Assembly: GCA_001303415.1 (NCBI GenBank)
Contig: LJTN01000027.1
Span: forward strand, 1-36,527
DNA length: 36,527 nt
DNA from: Myxococcales bacterium SG8_38
Lineage (GTDB): Bacteria; Myxococcota_A; Polyangia; Polyangiales; Houyiibacteriaceae
Reading direction: 5' to 3'
Numbering within the stretch: the first letter of the stretch is position 1; every line of letters begins with the position of its first letter. The notes beneath the pieces were generated by a model, which saw only the letters and a program-made list of their open reading frames with translations, was not told the DNA's origin and ran no database searches. Of the stretch, positions 34,411 through 36,527 are shown piece by piece. The position numbers were made by a program, and so were the translations under genes.

Positions 34411-36003
34411 ATGGCGAGCGAGATGACGGTGCTTTCAATGGTTCATCGGTTTGCGGGATGGTGGCTGAATACTCCGACCGTGCGGATGTTTCGCGACGAC
34501 GTGTGGCTTCGGTGGTGGACGGCTGCGCTGTGCGTGAGTGCCCTCGTACCGCTCTGGGTCACGCCGATTCTTCCGCTAGTCGACATGGGCAGCAACATCG
34601 GGGCCGCTGGGCTTCTGGATGATGTGGCATTCGGGAATGGCGTCCTGACGGATTACTACCGCGTGACCTGGTTTCCGATTCCGTACTGGACGATGTATGC
34701 ATTCATCTCGCTAATGGAGCAGTTGGGTGGCGCGCTCTTTGCCGCCAAAGCCAGCGTCGGCCTCGTGATTGTGTTGCTGCCGATATCGGTCATGCGACTC
34801 TTGGTGAGCTTGGATCGCAGTCCACGCCTTGGGCTGTGGGCATTTCTATTGGCCTGGGACACCAACCTGTACTGGGGGTGGACGACCTTTCAACTTGGAA
34901 TGGCCTTAGCACTCTACCTGATCGCCAACATCGCGGAGATTCAGAGTGGCCGAAAGGCCCTAAAGCTGATCCCTGTCGGCGTTTTGATCGCTTTGACCCA
35001 CGTTCACGCCGTGGCGCTCTCCCTCAGCGTGGGACTGGCATTCGGAATCGCACAGCGCCCGATCCTGCCAGCGATTGGGCGAAGCTTCATTGCCTTGCTG
35101 GGGTGTTTCATCGGGGTGGCACCGTGGCTTCTCAGGAGGTCCGCCGGCGAAGGAGCGGTGGGAGCCGGCCTGCACGTGAAATACCCCTCGGTCGCGGAGA
35201 AAATCTCTAGCTTCTTCCGGTACACGCTCGACAATCTGCCCGAAATGCCCGGTGCGGCTCTGACGGCGGCGGCGTTCTTGATGCTCGTATTGGGGCCAGT
35301 TCTCTTCGGGCTGGTCGAACAGAAACGTACTCGTGTCGAGGGCGATCGTCGCGCTTCTTTGTTTCTTCTCGTCACGCTTGGGTTGTACCTGGCCTTGCCG
35401 TTTTCCGTTTGGGGCGTAGTCGGGCATTGGTGGACCTATCCCCGCTTCGCGACCTATGCACTGATCGGCATTCTCTTGATCCCGCGCCCTCTCTTGGATG
35501 GCTGGCGTCGCTGGCTTCTCGCTCCCGGGATCCTCTGCGCTTTCGCTCTGCACGTCGAAGTGGCGAGGCAATTCAGTGCTTACGGAGAGCACGTGGAGCC
35601 GTATCTCGACATCGTCGCGGACATGAAGCCGCAGAGCACGTTCATGCCACTCGACCTGGACAATTCCTACCCGGGGACCCGCGAGCGAACGCTCGGTCAG
35701 CTCCATGGTTACGCGGCCGCGCTCACGTCCAGCTACGATCCTCACCTCTTCAACCATCCAAATTCGCCATTGGTCTTCAGGAACGACCGGATTCCGCCCT
35801 ACCCGAACTGGTTCAACTTGCGGACTTTCAGCATGGAAAAGCACGGTCGATACTACGACTACATCATCGTTCATCCGAAGCACCGCGACCCGTTGTACGA
35901 GCAGCGCGATAGGCTTGGGCTCAGTCTCATTCGCGAAGCAGGGGCATGGCGACTCTATAAGGTGGTGTCCAAGAAAGAGTGGCCCCCATCCGACCAGCGT
36001 TAA
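34411..36003 (+). CDS. Polytopic membrane protein, glycosyltransferase-39/87-like architecture
   Basis: About 530 residues from ATG 34411 (GTG 34387 and ATG 34423 are also in frame, none with a strong ribosome site). The N-terminal 390 residues carry about 10 membrane helices. A short lumenal segment holds LVDMGSNIGAAGLLDD early in the chain, at the position where GT-C enzymes keep their acidic motif, and a periplasmic C-terminal domain of about 150 residues follows (EPYLDIVADMKPQSTFMPLD, then YYDYIIVHPKHRDP). This is the usual plan of lipid-phosphate-sugar-dependent glycosyltransferases, but the catalytic acid is not certain. A role in the surrounding glycan cluster is inferred from position. 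Confidence 0.75.
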   Translation: MASEMTVLSMVHRFAGWWLNTPTVRMFRDDVWLRWWTAALCVSALVPLWVTPILPLVDMGSNIGAAGLLDDVAFGNGVLTDYYRVTWFPIPYWTMYAFISLMEQLGGALFAAKASVGLVIVLLPISVMRLLVSLDRSPRLGLWAFLLAWDTNLYWGWTTFQLGMALALYLIANIAEIQSGRKALKLIPVGVLIALTHVHAVALSLSVGLAFGIAQRPILPAIGRSFIALLGCFIGVAPWLLRRSAGEGAVGAGLHVKYPSVAEKISSFFRYTLDNLPEMPGAALTAAAFLMLVLGPVLFGLVEQKRTRVEGDRRASLFLLVTLGLYLALPFSVWGVVGHWWTYPRFATYALIGILLIPRPLLDGWRRWLLAPGILCAFALHVEVARQFSAYGEHVEPYLDIVADMKPQSTFMPLDLDNSYPGTRERTLGQLHGYAAALTSSYDPHLFNHPNSPLVFRNDRIPPYPNWFNLRTFSMEKHGRYYDYIIVHPKHRDPLYEQRDRLGLSLIREAGAWRLYKVVSKKEWPPSDQR

Positions 36004-36233
36004 TTAAGCCCTCACGCCGCTCACTTGGTGAACCAGAACGCTGAGCCGGCCTTACCCGCGCTGGTAGACACCGGGGCTTCGTGAATTCGGCGACTGTGCC
36101 GTAGAGCGCGAAAGTGTTCGGTTTTGCGCACTCACGGGATTAGTGGAACACAGTACTCGCCTTTTTCGAAGAAGACGCGGCGGTCTTGGGTGTGGAGATA
36201 GTACGTCTGCGCGATCGCAGCCCATGGGTACAG
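36004..36233. other. Intergenic stretch before the dehydrogenase remnant
   Basis: These 230 bases follow the membrane-protein stop. A minus-strand frame from about 36251 to 36132 encodes DCEHLYPWAAIAQTYYLHTQ and then DRRVFFEKGEYCVPLIP before a stop. It looks protein-like but is not recognised, and it overlaps the dehydrogenase remnant on the other strand. It may be another gene tail brought in by rearrangement. No RNA gene or terminator was identified. Confidence 0.3.
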
Positions 36234-36527
36234 ATGTTCGCAGTCAATCATCTGGGTCATTTCTTGTTGACTACCCTATTGCTCGACCGGCTGAAAGAAG
36301 CCCAGCGTAGTCGGGTCGTCGTCGTGGCGTCAGATGCCTACCGCTTCTGCCGTGCTATTCGCTTCGACGACTTACAGTGGAACAAAGGCTTCAACGCCTT
36401 CCCGACCTATGGACACTCGAAGCCATCGCCGGTGTCGAAGGTCGAGTCTGGTCCGGCTGAGACGGCGACGGCGCAACCGAGTTCGCATTCAATTCGGTGT
36501 GGGGCGCCCCAGGTTTTCGTGCTTGCA
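36234..36527 (+). pseudogene. Short-chain dehydrogenase/reductase, N-terminally truncated, runs off the window
   Basis: From ATG 36234 the frame is open to the last base. It encodes MFAVNHLGHFLLTTLLLDRL, the SDR helix with the conserved 'NhlGhF' asparagine, then SRVVVVASDAYRF with the active-site serine position, then TYGHSK, the Tyr-x-x-x-Lys catalytic pair. This is the retinol-dehydrogenase-like branch of classical SDRs. The NAD(P)-binding first 90 or so residues (TGxxxGxG) should lie upstream but are absent; the preceding 200 bases hold nothing similar. After YGHSK the sequence also stops resembling the family (expected 'SKlaN.l'), so further decay or a frameshift is likely. Confidence 0.65.

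Overview
The window is GC-rich, densely packed bacterial chromosome with genes on both strands, many GTG/TTG starts and very short or overlapping gene junctions. A linker built of Asp-Ala-Gly repeats, a sulfatase lipoprotein, divergently organised RND efflux genes and many families typical of large heterotrophic genomes suggest a Myxococcota or other former deltaproteobacterial organism. This assignment is an inference; no taxonomic marker gene is present.

Left part (1-7530). The tail of a SAM methyltransferase and an alpha/beta-hydrolase cut off at its nucleophile elbow are followed by an 808-residue arylsulfatase, a membrane-anchored AsmA-like protein and a divergent DUF481 outer-membrane protein. 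From 6033 to about 7500 lies a gene graveyard: the C-terminus of a DUF1214 protein, a probable patatin fragment, an orphan tRNA 3' end, and two pieces of a cytochrome P450 gene in opposite orientations.

Centre (7533-15515, minus strand). This is the highlight: a four-gene operon with every junction overlapping by 1-4 bases. It encodes a SulP anion transporter with a STAS domain, DabA (DUF2309) with its Cys/Asp/His/Cys zinc site, a NuoL-like DabB, and a second NuoM/MrpD-like proton-channel subunit fused at its C-terminus to an alpha-carbonic-anhydrase domain. Together they look like a dissolved-inorganic-carbon (CO2/bicarbonate) accumulation system of the DAB type, with an added channel subunit and an added carbonic-anhydrase module. 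The fused domain keeps the three zinc histidines but has lost the Glu106/Thr199 gatekeeper pair and the N-terminal part of the fold.

Right of centre (15516-25765). A 752-base divergent region separates the operon from an APC-family permease and a small potassium channel. A tripartite RND pump follows: the pump and its lipoprotein adaptor on the minus strand, and a divergent TolC-type outer-membrane protein that carries an extra N-terminal ABC-substrate-binding-like domain.

Right part (26039-36527). An envelope-polysaccharide or lipid-linked-glycan neighbourhood contains a serine-acetyltransferase-like enzyme, a UPF0104/LPG-synthase-type membrane protein, a glycosyltransferase 2 fused to a CapK/phenylacetate-CoA-ligase-like domain, a translationally coupled methyltransferase, a sugar epimerase, a decayed methyltransferase, two large divergent membrane proteins, and an N-terminally truncated short-chain dehydrogenase running off the window edge. 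No rRNA gene, complete tRNA gene, CRISPR array, intact transposase or integrase was found.
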